Below, one piece after another: positions 32,801-41,393 of a DNA stretch of 41,956 nt (positions within the stretch are counted from its first letter, which is position 1; the number at the start of each line of letters is the position of its first letter). The stretch is from a bacterium (lineage in GTDB: Bacteria; BMS3Abin14). Under the pieces are notes generated by a model that had not been told where the DNA came from, searched no databases, and saw nothing but the letters and a program-made list of their open reading frames with translations. Location of the stretch: positions 1 to 41,956 of the forward strand of contig JARGFZ010000024.1 in assembly GCA_029210965.1 (NCBI GenBank), in the 5' to 3' direction. The translations under genes and the position numbers were made by a program.

Positions 32801-33077
32801 CCCGGCCTGACCCCCCGATTCTGGGTTTTGTTTTTGTTGTAAATGGCTCGGATAATTTGGAAAATTATGAAAAAACAAATGGATTCGACCTGGATAAAGG
32901 GGACTTTAAATTTGAATTTGTACCTGATGTTGTTGTTTTCGATTCCGGGAGGGTGTTACGTAGACGCATCTCTAATTAGTCTGAAATATCTGGTTGTTTA
33001 AATTGGGACCTCAAGGTTGCCCATCTCAAGGCTCGTCATCCGACTGACCCCCAGAATTCCACTGATTCTAAATGCAC
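32801..33077. other. AT-rich gap upstream of the toxin-antitoxin pair
   Basis: 32820-33010 is clearly richer in A and T than its surroundings and abuts the broken end of the nucleotidyltransferase gene, so it may be foreign DNA joined there. A plus-strand open frame through it has no start signal and no family resemblance. No gene is called. Confidence 0.4.
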
Positions 33078-33141
33078 TTGACAGGGCCACAAGTCTGTAT
33101 ATGCTTAGTAACAACAATGTTGTTACGCCAGGAGGCCTCCT
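33078..33141 (+). promoter_or_regulatory. Promoter and operator of the AbrB/Doc pair
   Basis: TTGACA (33078-33083) and TATGCT (33100-33105) have a 16-bp spacer. A 19-bp inverted repeat at 33108-33126 (GTAACAAC-AAT-GTTGTTAC) covers the expected start point near 33112, a good position for autorepression by the antitoxin. A second, 12-bp palindrome (33130-33141, AGGAGGCCTCCT) contains the Shine-Dalgarno of the antitoxin gene. Confidence 0.7.
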
Positions 33142-33143
33142 TT

Positions 33144-33371
33144 ATGATCAAAAACCTGAAAAAGCATGGAAACAGTATGGCCCTGGTGATAGAAAAACCG
33201 ATCCTGGATCTGCTGGGGGCCGACGCCGACACTCCTTTCGACATCACCACCGATGGGCAGGCTCTGATTCTCACACCCGTTACAGACCCTTCCCGCCAGG
33301 AAGCTTTCCGATCCGCCCTTGAAGGGACTAACACCAGGTACGCCAGGACTCTGAAGAAACTGGCGGAATAA
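33144..33371 (+). CDS. AbrB/MazE-family antitoxin
   Basis: 75 aa. The SpoVT/AbrB swapped-hairpin N-terminus is clear (IKNLKKHGNSMALVIEKPILDLLGA, then FDITTDGQALILTPV). The C-terminus would wrap the toxin. The start follows GGAGG (33131-33135) by 8 nt. The Doc gene begins 4 nt after its stop. It is expected to neutralise Doc and repress the operon through the upstream palindrome. Confidence 0.85.
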   Translation: MIKNLKKHGNSMALVIEKPILDLLGADADTPFDITTDGQALILTPVTDPSRQEAFRSALEGTNTRYARTLKKLAE

Positions 33372-33375
33372 TCCG

Positions 33376-33768
33376 GTGGCCCCGAAATTCCTGAGTTTTG
33401 CTGAGGTCATCGAGATCCACCAGGACCAGTTGGCCCGTTACGGCGGTGATCCGGGCATAAGGGACTTAAACGGTTTGAAATCGGCCCTCGGCACCCCCGC
33501 TGCCACTTTCGGCGGCGAGTTTCTCCATCCCGATATTTGCACCATGGCGGCGGCCTACCTTTTCCACATCACCGGGAACCATCCTTTGGTGGACGGCAAT
33601 AAACGGACAGGGACCGTGGCCGCCCTGGTGTTCCTGGATCTGAACGGATACGAATTTAATGCCCCCGAGGATGAACTCACAGATGCTGTCATGGCAGTGG
33701 CATCGGGGCAATCAGGCAAGGATGAGGTGACTGAATTTTTCCGCAAATGGACCAGGAGAAAGGAATAG
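33376..33768 (+). CDS. doc: Doc-type Fic toxin (death on curing family)
   Basis: 130 aa with a GTG start. The Fic/Doc motif is HPLVDGNKRTG (69-79), with the catalytic His and the NKR phosphate-binding part intact. The N-terminus (FLSFAEVIEIHQDQLARYGG, then RDLNGLKSALGTP) is typical of Doc, which phosphorylates elongation factor Tu. It is paired with an AbrB-type antitoxin. It appears complete and therefore potentially active. Confidence 0.9.
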   Translation: MAPKFLSFAEVIEIHQDQLARYGGDPGIRDLNGLKSALGTPAATFGGEFLHPDICTMAAAYLFHITGNHPLVDGNKRTGTVAALVFLDLNGYEFNAPEDELTDAVMAVASGQSGKDEVTEFFRKWTRRKE

Positions 33769-34257
33769 AAACACCGAATCGTAAGACCAGTCATCCGCAT
33801 CTCACTCTTTGAGTTTGCAGCTTTTCAGGAGAATCTTATGCCTTGAGATACGACCCTCGGCCCTCCATGGTGTCATTGCGAGGCCCGCAGGGCCGTGGCA
33901 ATCTAGGGTTTTGAGATTTGAGATTTGAGATCTGAGATACTCTTTTTTAACAGGGATGAAGGGGATGGGGAAAGGCAGTCCAAGGTCCAATGTCCAAGGT
34001 CCAACGGGGAAAACCAGGCCTGTCATTCCGGAAGTTCTGCCAAAGGCATGACTATCCGGAATCTATTTCAAATTGCTGAAGCGGCAAGAGCGGCCTCTCG
34101 CCCTTCGACAAGCTCCCCTCGACAGGCTCGGGGCAGGCAGGCCAGGCGCAGAGTTCGCAGGGAACGCAGAGAAATTCATGAAAATTGGATTAACCAAAAC
34201 CTGCTTGTCCGCCATAGCTGGACGGCAGTCGTTAGCGACGGCGGAAGAATGTGCCTG
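33769..34257. repeat. Gap of dispersed repeats downstream of doc
   Basis: No gene. 33870-33903 is a GTCATTGCGAGG...GGCAATC palindromic element of a type widespread in bacteria. 33909-33936 has four heptamers (TTTTGAG, ATTTGAG, ATTTGAG, ATCTGAG). 33978-34005 has four (GTCCAAG, GTCCAAT, GTCCAAG, GTCCAAC). 34022-34055 is one arm of a 34-bp inverted repeat whose other arm is 34951-34984. 34204-34245 is a 42-bp copy of the element that interrupts the RHS gene. Confidence 0.75.
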
Positions 34258-34296
34258 TCACGTCGTAGCCGATCGAGGGGCGTTGGCGAAGACGGA
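34255..34296 (+). repeat. Third copy of the 43-bp element
   Basis: It begins CTGTCACGTCGTAGCC and ends GCGTTGGCGAAGACGGA, the same layout as the copies at 34204-34245 (plus) and 34705-34747 (minus). It covers the 3' end of the frame of the RHS remnant. Confidence 0.7.
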
Positions 34297-34789
34297 AGGT
34301 GCGACCCCACGGTTTCCCCTTATGTGTAAATTAACAACAAAACCAAAATGGAACATGAAACACCAAGAACTGTATGAATAATTATTACGATCCTTAGAAT
34401 GTTCCCAAGCCTCAATTAATTCTTCAGGCAACGCATCCACCATATGATTCGAAAAATCATCATAACCATCCCCATCCCCCCCATCACCCGATCTATCATA
34501 TGTACTTGGATCTGATGGGTCATCATCATGGTCCGAATTGCCTAATTCATCCTCATACTCGCCTTCGATCTCCATCCCCGTCGTATCCGTATACCTGAAC
34601 GGATTATTCCTCCCGTAGGCGAACCTGTTGAGGCTCTGCGGGTCCAGGATATTCCCCCATAACGGATCTTCGGAAATAAACCGTCCCACCTCCGCATCAT
34701 ACCATCCGCCTTCGCTAACGCCTGTCGACCAGCTACGGCGTGACAAGTCTCGCATTGAAATAGAACAGACCGGCATCCTTGTTCCAGGG
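34258..34789 (-). pseudogene. RHS-repeat core remnant, frameshifted by a 43-bp insertion
   Basis: The conserved RHS core can be read as NKDAGLFYFNAR (34748-34783) and, in another frame, WYDAEVGRFISEDPLWG then LNRFAYGRNNPFRYTDTTG (34704 downward). The two frames are separated by exactly 43 bp (34705-34747) of dispersed repeat. The tail after TDTTG is short and acidic (GDGGDGDGYDD...) and then runs into another repeat copy before the stop. More than the 5' nine-tenths of an RHS gene is missing. This is a decayed end of an RHS/polymorphic toxin gene. Confidence 0.8.
34705..34747 (-). repeat. 43-bp repeat inserted in the RHS core
   Basis: Minus-strand sequence begins CTTGTCACGCCGTAGCTGG and ends GCGTTAGCGAAGGCGGA. 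Aligned with 34204-34245 it shows about 36 identities with one gap. It separates codons for NAR and WYDA, which are contiguous in intact RHS proteins, and has a length (3x14+1) that breaks the frame. Confidence 0.85.
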
Positions 34790-35502
34790 GTGGCAGGTAA
34801 GCATCGAATTAAAGTGAGGAGGGGTTTGATCCAATAACCAAGATCCAAGGAATTTCTCTGCGTTCCCTGCCTGTCCTGAGTCCCGCCGTTGGCGGGATCG
34901 AAGGGCGAAAGGCAGCCTTTAACGCTTTTCAGAAATTTTAAAAAATCTGAATAGTCATGCCATTGGCAGAACTTCCGGAATGACGGTTTGCCTTTTCCCC
35001 GACACACCGACACTCCGTTACCCCGATACGGGTTTCCCATCCCCTCCATCCACTTTATCCTTAAAATCGGAATAAAGAATGTGGAATAGGGAAGGTGGTA
35101 GAACGGCAAGTGCAGTAGTGCAGAATACTCATGCACAAAAGCCCCGCCATAGGTGCGGGTGCACTTGTGCACTGAATTTCGTGTCTTCCCCACTGATTTC
35201 AGGTTTTCCTCTGCGGCCCTCTGCGGTGCGAACATGATTGGTCGCTCTGCGAAACTCTGCGTTAAAGCTTTAGTCACTTTTTATAAAGAGCGGGATTGCT
35301 TCGGCCCCATCTTTAGCCTCGCAATGACAGGCTCTTTTTCTTCCTGTTTGGATTTGCCTTTCTCAGTGTTCTCTGTGAGCTCAGTGGTGAAAAACATCGC
35401 CGTTATAGCAACCGGAATTTAACCAGGATTAAGCTTCCTCTGCGTTCCCTGCGTCCCTGCGAGAGGCAGCCGTTATCGTTTTTACTGGAAACGTGTTTTC
35501 CC
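34790..35502. repeat. Repeat-rich gap downstream of the S4 gene
   Basis: No gene. 34951-34984 is the second arm of the 34-bp inverted repeat. 34992-35044 is identical over 53 bp to 41776-41828. Around 35083-35110 there are GAATGTG/GAATAGG-type heptamers. 35290-35330 is an inverted GTCATTGCGAGG element. 35360-35450 is the best copy of the GTGGTGAAAAACATCGCC element. Confidence 0.75.
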
Positions 35503-35537
35503 CTTCAACGTTCTACATTCCACATTCTACATTCTGA
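35503..35537. repeat. Heptamer array at the end of the S4 gene
   Basis: CTTCAAC, GTTCTAC, ATTCCAC, ATTCTAC, ATTCTGA; it ends 2 nt from the stop codon of the S4-domain gene. Confidence 0.78.
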
Positions 35538-35539
35538 CT

Positions 35540-35827
35540 TTAAAACAATTCTTCCTCAATAATCTCCTCGTTCAGAACCTTATAACCCTCTCCCTTTTTC
35601 ACCTGCTTGCCCGGTATTTCCATCACCTCCACCAGCACCATCTTCCTCGCGTACCGGATCTGCAGACGGTCCCCAACCTTGACCGACTTGCCCGGTGCGG
35701 CGGGCCTGCCGTTGATTGTGACATATCCGTTGTCGCAGAGGGTGGCGGCCAGAGGGCGGCGTTTGACCAGGCCGGAGCGTTTCAGGTACAGATCGAGTCT
35801 CAGACGACCTTGTTCTTTATCCGTCAT
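35540..35827 (-). CDS. Small S4-domain RNA-binding protein
   Basis: 95 aa from the ATG at 35827 (GAGG 9 nt upstream). The S4 domain is clear: RLDLYLKRSGLVKRRPLAATLCDNGYVTINGRPAAPGKSVKVGDRLQI. It is the Hsp15/YabO (RqcP) size and layout. Such proteins bind peptidyl-tRNA on split 50S subunits or other rRNA in ribosome quality control. The neighbourhood with parvulins and mfd is seen in several phyla. It overlaps the upstream SurA-like gene by 11 nt. Confidence 0.85.
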   Translation of the reverse strand: MTDKEQGRLRLDLYLKRSGLVKRRPLAATLCDNGYVTINGRPAAPGKSVKVGDRLQIRYARKMVLVEVMEIPGKQVKKGEGYKVLNEEIIEEELF

Positions 35828-36728
35828 CAGGGAAGACCTCGATGTAGGTGGTCTTCTTGAGTTCATTCAGCCATCGGGTGCGGACAGATTCTTCCCTGTC
35901 CGCCATGAGGCTTCTTTCCAGTGTATTTCTCACCTCCGTAAAAGGTGGTGGCTCGACGGTTCCACGGGACTCCAGCCGCAGAATATGGTAGCCGGCCGAG
36001 GTTCTCACCGGGCCTCCCACCTCGCCAGGTTCAAGGGTCGCGGCGAGATTTTCCAATTCAGGAAGGAGTTCTCCCTCATTGAAAGTTCCAAGTCGTCCAC
36101 CCTTGTCGGCCGATGAACTGTCCTGGCTGTATTCGGAAACCATGCTGTTAAAGGATGCGCCGTTTGCGATCCGGGCAAGGATCTGCTCAGCGGATCTCTC
36201 TACAGCTTCGTCCTTTTCCACTGGAGCCCCCTCATCAACAGCCAGCAGGATATGACTTACAGTGGAAGTGGTTTTCCTGGGATAGGTCTTGAGATAGAGC
36301 TCCTGCAGTTCACTGTCCGAGGCCTGAATTTGGCTGGACAGGGCAAGGCCCATTGCTTTGTTGATGGTGATCTGGACCCGGAGGTTCTCCCTGAACGACT
36401 CAAGAGTGTCCCCTGTGGAGGCAAGGGCTTTTTCAAACTGATCTGGAGCTATTTTGTTTTTCTCACGGATGGAAGTTTCCGTTTGATCCAACTCTTCCGT
36501 TGAAACGGAGATGTTTTTTCCGGCTGCCCATATAAGAACAAGTTGTCGCTCTATAAGAAGATCCAGGATCTTTTCCCTGGGGAGATTGGGATTCTGTTCG
36601 ATGGCGGCTGTAAGTTCACGATGAGTTATGGCCTCATTACCTACACGGGCCACCACCCTGTCACCGGCAAAAGCTGCCGATGCCATGAAGTTCATAGACA
36701 GGAGAAAGATGGTGAGAACGGTCCTCAT
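35817..36728 (-). CDS. SurA-like periplasmic peptidyl-prolyl isomerase
   Basis: 303 aa. It has a signal peptide (1-21, FLLSMNFMASAAFAG), a SurA N-terminal chaperone region (VVARVGNEAITHRELTAAIEQNP) and one parvulin domain (about 155-260, VSHILLAVDEGAPVEKDEA... GGRLGTFNEGEL... AGYHILRLESR). One PPIase domain rather than the two of Escherichia coli SurA. It likely helps outer-membrane proteins fold. The stop of the upstream ppiC-like gene abuts its ATG, so the two form an operon. Confidence 0.88.
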   Translation of the reverse strand: MRTVLTIFLLSMNFMASAAFAGDRVVARVGNEAITHRELTAAIEQNPNLPREKILDLLIERQLVLIWAAGKNISVSTEELDQTETSIREKNKIAPDQFEKALASTGDTLESFRENLRVQITINKAMGLALSSQIQASDSELQELYLKTYPRKTTSTVSHILLAVDEGAPVEKDEAVERSAEQILARIANGASFNSMVSEYSQDSSSADKGGRLGTFNEGELLPELENLAATLEPGEVGGPVRTSAGYHILRLESRGTVEPPPFTEVRNTLERSLMADREESVRTRWLNELKKTTYIEVFPDDG

Positions 36729-37700
36729 TTAAGAAATATCCTCCAGATTCTCCGGGTATATGATGATCCTGGCCTGCTTCTTCAGGGATTCGAGCCACTC
36801 CTTGAAAAAAGATTCCTGGCGGCCCTGAAAGATCCCCTCCGCGATCTGGTCCCGCACCTCCTCTAACTTCTGAAGCCTGGGCCTCATGCGGTCCTCGACC
36901 ATGAAGATATGATAGCCATATGCTGATTTGACGACCTTGCTGATGGAACCGACTCTGTATCGGAAAACGATCTCGTCGAACTCCTCGGGCATCTGGCCTT
37001 TGGCAAAAACTCCCAGATCCCCGCCATCCTGAGCGTCGGGGCTCAGGGAATGCAAGCGGGCTATTTCCTCAAACTTTTCCCCCCGCACGAGCCGTGTCCT
37101 CAGAGCGTTTGCCTCTTCCTCCGTGGCTACAACGATCTGCCTGGCCTTGACCATCAGAGGCAGTTGGAACTGATCCTTGTTGGCGTCGTAGAACTTTTGT
37201 ATCTCATCATCACTTACGTGGATGACACTGTCGATCTCCTTTTTGATGAGCTTGTCGATGAGCAGCTTTTCCTTCCGATCCTCCTTCCACTCCTCCAGTT
37301 TGAGCCCGATCCTCTCCAGAGCCTCGTCCAGGGTGTCCTTGGGATAATCCTCCTTGAGATGGGTTATCTCCAGGTTCAGTTCCTCATCGGAAACGAACAG
37401 GCCGCGCAGATCGGCTTCCTGCAGCAGGATCTCTGTCTCGATGAGCTTATTGAGGAATCCCAGTTTCAGTTCGTTTGCGGAATTAGGTGCTTTGGCTGAA
37501 GGGACGTGGAAGCGCAAGGTGAAACGGCTGTATCTCTCGTTAAAGAACGCAGCTGTAATGGGCTTTCCATTGACTTCGGCAACGATCTTCACGCCTGGCT
37601 TGGGAGGCAGAGGAGTTTCAGCTTTGAAAATGAAATAGGCAGCGCCAATGCATGCCGCCGCCACAGCCGCGATAATAGTAACAAGAATTGTCTTTTTCAT
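36729..37700 (-). CDS. Membrane-anchored parvulin-type peptidyl-prolyl isomerase
   Basis: 323 aa. An N-terminal hydrophobic anchor (4-27; the AAAC at 14-17 is at best a weak lipobox) is followed by a SurA-like N-terminal domain (KIVAEVNGKPITAAFFNERYSRF) and one parvulin domain (VKARQIVVATEEEANALRTRL... GGDLGVFAKGQMPEEFDEIVF... SAYGYHIFMVEDR). It resembles PrsA/PpiD-type foldases facing the periplasm. It is directly followed by the SurA-like gene, probably by duplication of a common ancestor. Confidence 0.88.
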   Translation of the reverse strand: MKKTILVTIIAAVAAACIGAAYFIFKAETPLPPKPGVKIVAEVNGKPITAAFFNERYSRFTLRFHVPSAKAPNSANELKLGFLNKLIETEILLQEADLRGLFVSDEELNLEITHLKEDYPKDTLDEALERIGLKLEEWKEDRKEKLLIDKLIKKEIDSVIHVSDDEIQKFYDANKDQFQLPLMVKARQIVVATEEEANALRTRLVRGEKFEEIARLHSLSPDAQDGGDLGVFAKGQMPEEFDEIVFRYRVGSISKVVKSAYGYHIFMVEDRMRPRLQKLEEVRDQIAEGIFQGRQESFFKEWLESLKKQARIIIYPENLEDIS

Positions 37701-37957
37701 TGATTTTATCCTGTCCGGCTTAATAAATATGGCTCATCAGTGAAATGAGTACCTGCAAATGAACTTTGATTTCTCACAACCGATCGCTCACTTCGTTCAG
37801 GTTCCACGTTTCAAGTTCCAGGTCCAACTCTTTTCATCGCCCGTTCGTCACTCACTACAAGAGTGTGGCTCTGTGGTGAAAAAAGGCGATTCAATAATAA
37901 CCGCTGTTTAATCCGGGTAAGCATTAGCCGTATGCACCATACATGGATTTTTATTAC
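37701..37957. repeat. Gap between mfd and the parvulin genes
   Basis: No gene. 37801-37828 has four heptamers (GTTCCAC, GTTTCAA, GTTCCAG, GTCCAAC). 37858-37922 is a degenerate copy of the GTGGTGAAAAACATCGCC element. Confidence 0.6.
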
Positions 37958-37993
37958 ATAAAACATTTCGAATCTGTGTGCGAAATGTTTTAT
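37958..37993 (-). terminator. Hairpin immediately after mfd
   Basis: A perfect 13-bp stem (37958-37970 with 37981-37993) with a 10-nt loop begins 11 nt after the mfd stop codon. The stem ends are AT-rich but there is no uninterrupted T-tract, so it may be a weak terminator or a 3'-end protecting structure. Confidence 0.6.
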
Positions 37994-38003
37994 TAGCAGA
38001 GAG

Positions 38004-41000
38004 TTACAATGACCGCAAGACATCCATCATATAGGAGATCCTGTCATCAACGCCGGAAAACCCTGAAACATCCATTCGCAGAGTCGAAGGTGGAAGAAAC
38101 GCGAGGCGCTTATCCGATGTCAGCATGCGGACGAGTGCGTCCGGTGAGACCTTGGCCCCGGGGTGAAATGCCGCCAGCAGGTAGGGCCCGGCAGTGTCAA
38201 TGCGCTCGATGCTCATGTCCCGGGCGGCAATCTCCACCTCCATACGGGTAAAAAGTCCGGTGACTTCCACCGGGAACCTGCCGAACCGGTCCCTGGTCTC
38301 TTCCCTTAGAGCGTCAAGGCTGTCCTGATCGGGTGCGCTGGCAAGACGTTTGTAAAGTGTAAGCCGCTCTCCCACTTCGGGCAGATATTCCTCCGGAAGA
38401 TAGGCCGGCAAGGGGAGGGTGACGCTTGGCTGGATCTGGGCCTGGGTGACATGATCGCTGGCCTCCCTCACAGCCTGTTCCAGCAATTGGGAGTATAACT
38501 CCAGCCCAACAGCGTCGATCCGGCCGGACTGTTCTTCGCCCAACAGGTTCCCGGCACCCCTCATCTCCAGATCGTAGGAGGCCAGTTTGAAGCCGGAGCC
38601 CAGTTCGCTCAGTTCCCTCAGGCTTCTCAGCCGTTTGCGGGCCTTATCGCTTATGGAACCTTCCGGTGGGATGAGGAGGTAGGCATAGGCCAGCCTGGAA
38701 GATCTGCCCACCCTGCCCCTGAGTTGATAGAGTTGGGCCAGACCGAAACGGTCGGCACGGTTGACGATCAAGGTGTTGGCATTGGCAATGTCCAGTCCGG
38801 ACTCAATGATGGCCGTCGTCACCAGGACGTCATAATCATGCTGAAGGAAGCGGATCATGACCTCTTCAAGCGCTCCTTCCCCCATCTGACCATGGGCCAT
38901 ACCGACCTTTGCGTGGGGCACCAGCTTCTCCACCATCTGGCGGACCGCATCGATGGTCTGGACCCGGTTGTGAACCAGGTAGACCTGGCCGCCCCTCTCC
39001 ATTTCCCGGTTGATAGCGTCCCGGATGATGTCCTCTTCAAAATAACGCACCTCGGTATGCACTGATTTCCGGTCGGGTGGAGGTGTGTGGATCAGGGAAA
39101 GGCTTCGAAGGCCGGAAAAAGCCTGGAAGAGGGTTCTGGGTATGGGTGTGGCAGATAAGGTCAGGACATCGATCGTCTCTCTGAGCTTTTTCAGGCGTTC
39201 CTTGTGACGTACTCCGAACCTGTGTTCCTCATCAATGACCACAAGACCCAGGTCGTGAAACACCACGTCCGATGAGAGTATGCGGTGGGTTCCGATGACA
39301 ATGTCCAGGTTTCCGTTAGCCAGCAGGTTAAGGGTGGCCTTCTGTTTTTGAGGCGTTACGAACCGGCTCATCAGCCCCACAGTCACTGGAAAATCCTTGA
39401 GCCTCTGGGTGAAGTTCTGGTAGTGCTGCTGGGCCAGGACGGTGGTAGGGACCAGAATGGCCGTTTGTCGGCCCTCCACTGCTGCCAGGAAGGCTGCCCT
39501 CATGGCCACCTCTGTTTTGCCGAACCCCACATCGCCGCACACAAGCCTGTCCATGGGTGTGGATGAGGTCATGTCCCCGATCACTTCGCTGATAGTGCGC
39601 TCCTGGTCAGGGGTTTCGGTCCAGGGAAAGGAAACCTCGAACTCCCGAAAAAGAGAGTCGGGTTCTGCGAAGGTATGTCCGGCCTGGCCCTGTCTCGCAG
39701 CTGACAGCTTGAGCAGTTCATCGGCCATGAGTTTGAGGGATTTCCGGATCCTGGTCTTGGACCTGTTCCAGGCGGCAGAGCCCAGTTTGCTGAGGGTTGG
39801 AGTTGTCTCGGACCCGCTCCTGTAGCGCTGGATCCTGTTCATCTGCCACACAGGGACATACAGGGAGTCCCCGTCCGCAAAAGTAAGATGCAGGAAGTCA
39901 TCTGTGGAGCCAGCCACATCAAGCTGCCGGAGACCCTCATAGCGGCCTATTCCGTGGTCTATATGTACAGCGATGTCTCCCCGCATGAGGGAACCTATGG
40001 GCAGGTCCCATTCCGGGAATACTGCTGGGGATGCTTTGCGCTCGGAGGGGGGGCCGAAAAGATCTGCGTCGCTTATGACGGTCAGGTTCTCATCGGGAAG
40101 GCTGAAGCCGCCGGACAGACTCCTTGTGAGCATGGTGAGATCTTTTGACTTTAGCGCCTCAGGAAAGGTTTCAACCCGCCTTACTCCAAGCCCGGACTCC
40201 GAAATGATCGATTGGAGGCGGTCGGCGGCGGCAGATGTCCGGACACAGAGGATAACAGGCTGTTTCCGGCGTTCTTGAAGGAGGCGGGTGAACTCTACGA
40301 TGCGGTCCGGCCTGGAGGAGGGCAGGGTGGACGGCAGAGGGGGCCGGCACTCCACCAGGCTGGCGCCGGGTCGGTGAAATAATCCTGTTAAAAGCGTCCG
40401 GTGCTCATGGATTCCTTCAAGCATCGTTGCAGGATCAAGGTAGACCCTTCCCGGTGCCAGAGGTGCGCCAACTTTTCGTTCGGATGTTTTATCGTAATAA
40501 TCCTGGAGGTTGGCCCGGATCTCCTCCGGCTCATGTAGCAGTAGAAGGGAGTTTTCGGAAATGTGATCAAGGGGGTAGGAACTTTCCGAGTACAGAAGGG
40601 GCAGAAGCAGACCCGTACCAGGCAGCTCCAGGCCATCCCTGAACAGGGAAAGGACCCTGTCTCTTTCCCTTGCCGCCACACCCGCGTTTGCCAGGGAATC
40701 CCCTAACCGTATTTCTGCGTTTTTTCTCTCCCCGGGGTCGAGAAGAAGTTCAGTGACAGGGAGGATCACAAACTCCTCAATGTCGGCCCCGGATCTCTGG
40801 GTCTGGGGGTCGAAATGGCGCAGGGTGCTCACCTCATCCCCCCACAGTTCGATCCTCACCGGTTTATCTGACAGGGGAGAGAAGAGGTCCAGGATCCCAC
40901 CCCTTACCGCGATATCTCCCACCTGGGAGACGACAGGTTCCCGTTGGTAGCCCATGACAGACAGCTTGCCCATAAGGTCATCACGGTAAAGATCCTGACC

Positions 41001-41393
41001 CTTCCTGACGGTAAGTTCCCATTGAGAGAGGACTGCAGGCGGAGGGGTTGGCTGGAGAAGGGCTTTCGCTGGCAAAACTACCGGTCCGACCCCTCGTTTT
41101 GCCGCCGCAAGGGCTGAAATACGAAAAGCTGTGGTATCGATATCAGGTGTAAGGTTGTCGTAGGGCAGAGATTCAAAGGGCGGGAAATACAGGGCTTCCC
41201 CTGCACCAAGGAAAAGGGACAGGTCCCGTGAAAAGTCCCTGGCTGAATCTTCGTCGGGGGTGATCACCACCAGGTTTTCAGAGCCACGGAGCCTGGAAGC
41301 GAGAAAGGCTGCCGCCGCCGCTGTGACCCCGGATACCGCCGCGGTCCCCATTTTTTCAAGGTTATCAAGCAGCGTGTCAGTTAACTTTTGCAC
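38004..41393 (-). CDS. mfd: Transcription-repair coupling factor
   Basis: Mfd removes RNA polymerase stalled at lesions and recruits UvrA. It is 1129 aa, normal length. The order is: a UvrB-homology region (1-340), the RNA-polymerase-interacting CarD-like domain (about 465-525, GDIAVHIDHGIGRYEGL), the helicase core with GDVGFGKT (620-627), DEEH in VVIDEEHRFGV and TLSATPIPRTL, then the RAD-type motifs QLRGRVGRSS and TRCF C-terminal part (YLPEVGERLTLYKRLA). The GTG at 41393 has no clear ribosome binding site, so the exact start is open. Confidence 0.96.
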   Translation of the reverse strand: MQKLTDTLLDNLEKMGTAAVSGVTAAAAAFLASRLRGSENLVVITPDEDSARDFSRDLSLFLGAGEALYFPPFESLPYDNLTPDIDTTAFRISALAAAKRGVGPVVLPAKALLQPTPPPAVLSQWELTVRKGQDLYRDDLMGKLSVMGYQREPVVSQVGDIAVRGGILDLFSPLSDKPVRIELWGDEVSTLRHFDPQTQRSGADIEEFVILPVTELLLDPGERKNAEIRLGDSLANAGVAARERDRVLSLFRDGLELPGTGLLLPLLYSESSYPLDHISENSLLLLHEPEEIRANLQDYYDKTSERKVGAPLAPGRVYLDPATMLEGIHEHRTLLTGLFHRPGASLVECRPPLPSTLPSSRPDRIVEFTRLLQERRKQPVILCVRTSAAADRLQSIISESGLGVRRVETFPEALKSKDLTMLTRSLSGGFSLPDENLTVISDADLFGPPSERKASPAVFPEWDLPIGSLMRGDIAVHIDHGIGRYEGLRQLDVAGSTDDFLHLTFADGDSLYVPVWQMNRIQRYRSGSETTPTLSKLGSAAWNRSKTRIRKSLKLMADELLKLSAARQGQAGHTFAEPDSLFREFEVSFPWTETPDQERTISEVIGDMTSSTPMDRLVCGDVGFGKTEVAMRAAFLAAVEGRQTAILVPTTVLAQQHYQNFTQRLKDFPVTVGLMSRFVTPQKQKATLNLLANGNLDIVIGTHRILSSDVVFHDLGLVVIDEEHRFGVRHKERLKKLRETIDVLTLSATPIPRTLFQAFSGLRSLSLIHTPPPDRKSVHTEVRYFEEDIIRDAINREMERGGQVYLVHNRVQTIDAVRQMVEKLVPHAKVGMAHGQMGEGALEEVMIRFLQHDYDVLVTTAIIESGLDIANANTLIVNRADRFGLAQLYQLRGRVGRSSRLAYAYLLIPPEGSISDKARKRLRSLRELSELGSGFKLASYDLEMRGAGNLLGEEQSGRIDAVGLELYSQLLEQAVREASDHVTQAQIQPSVTLPLPAYLPEEYLPEVGERLTLYKRLASAPDQDSLDALREETRDRFGRFPVEVTGLFTRMEVEIAARDMSIERIDTAGPYLLAAFHPGAKVSPDALVRMLTSDKRLAFLPPSTLRMDVSGFSGVDDRISYMMDVLRSL

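Noticed and set aside
32458-32979. Plus-strand open frame opposite the nucleotidyltransferase remnant
   Set aside because: Its first half is antisense to recognisable protein and its second half is AT-rich sequence without a start signal or known motif.
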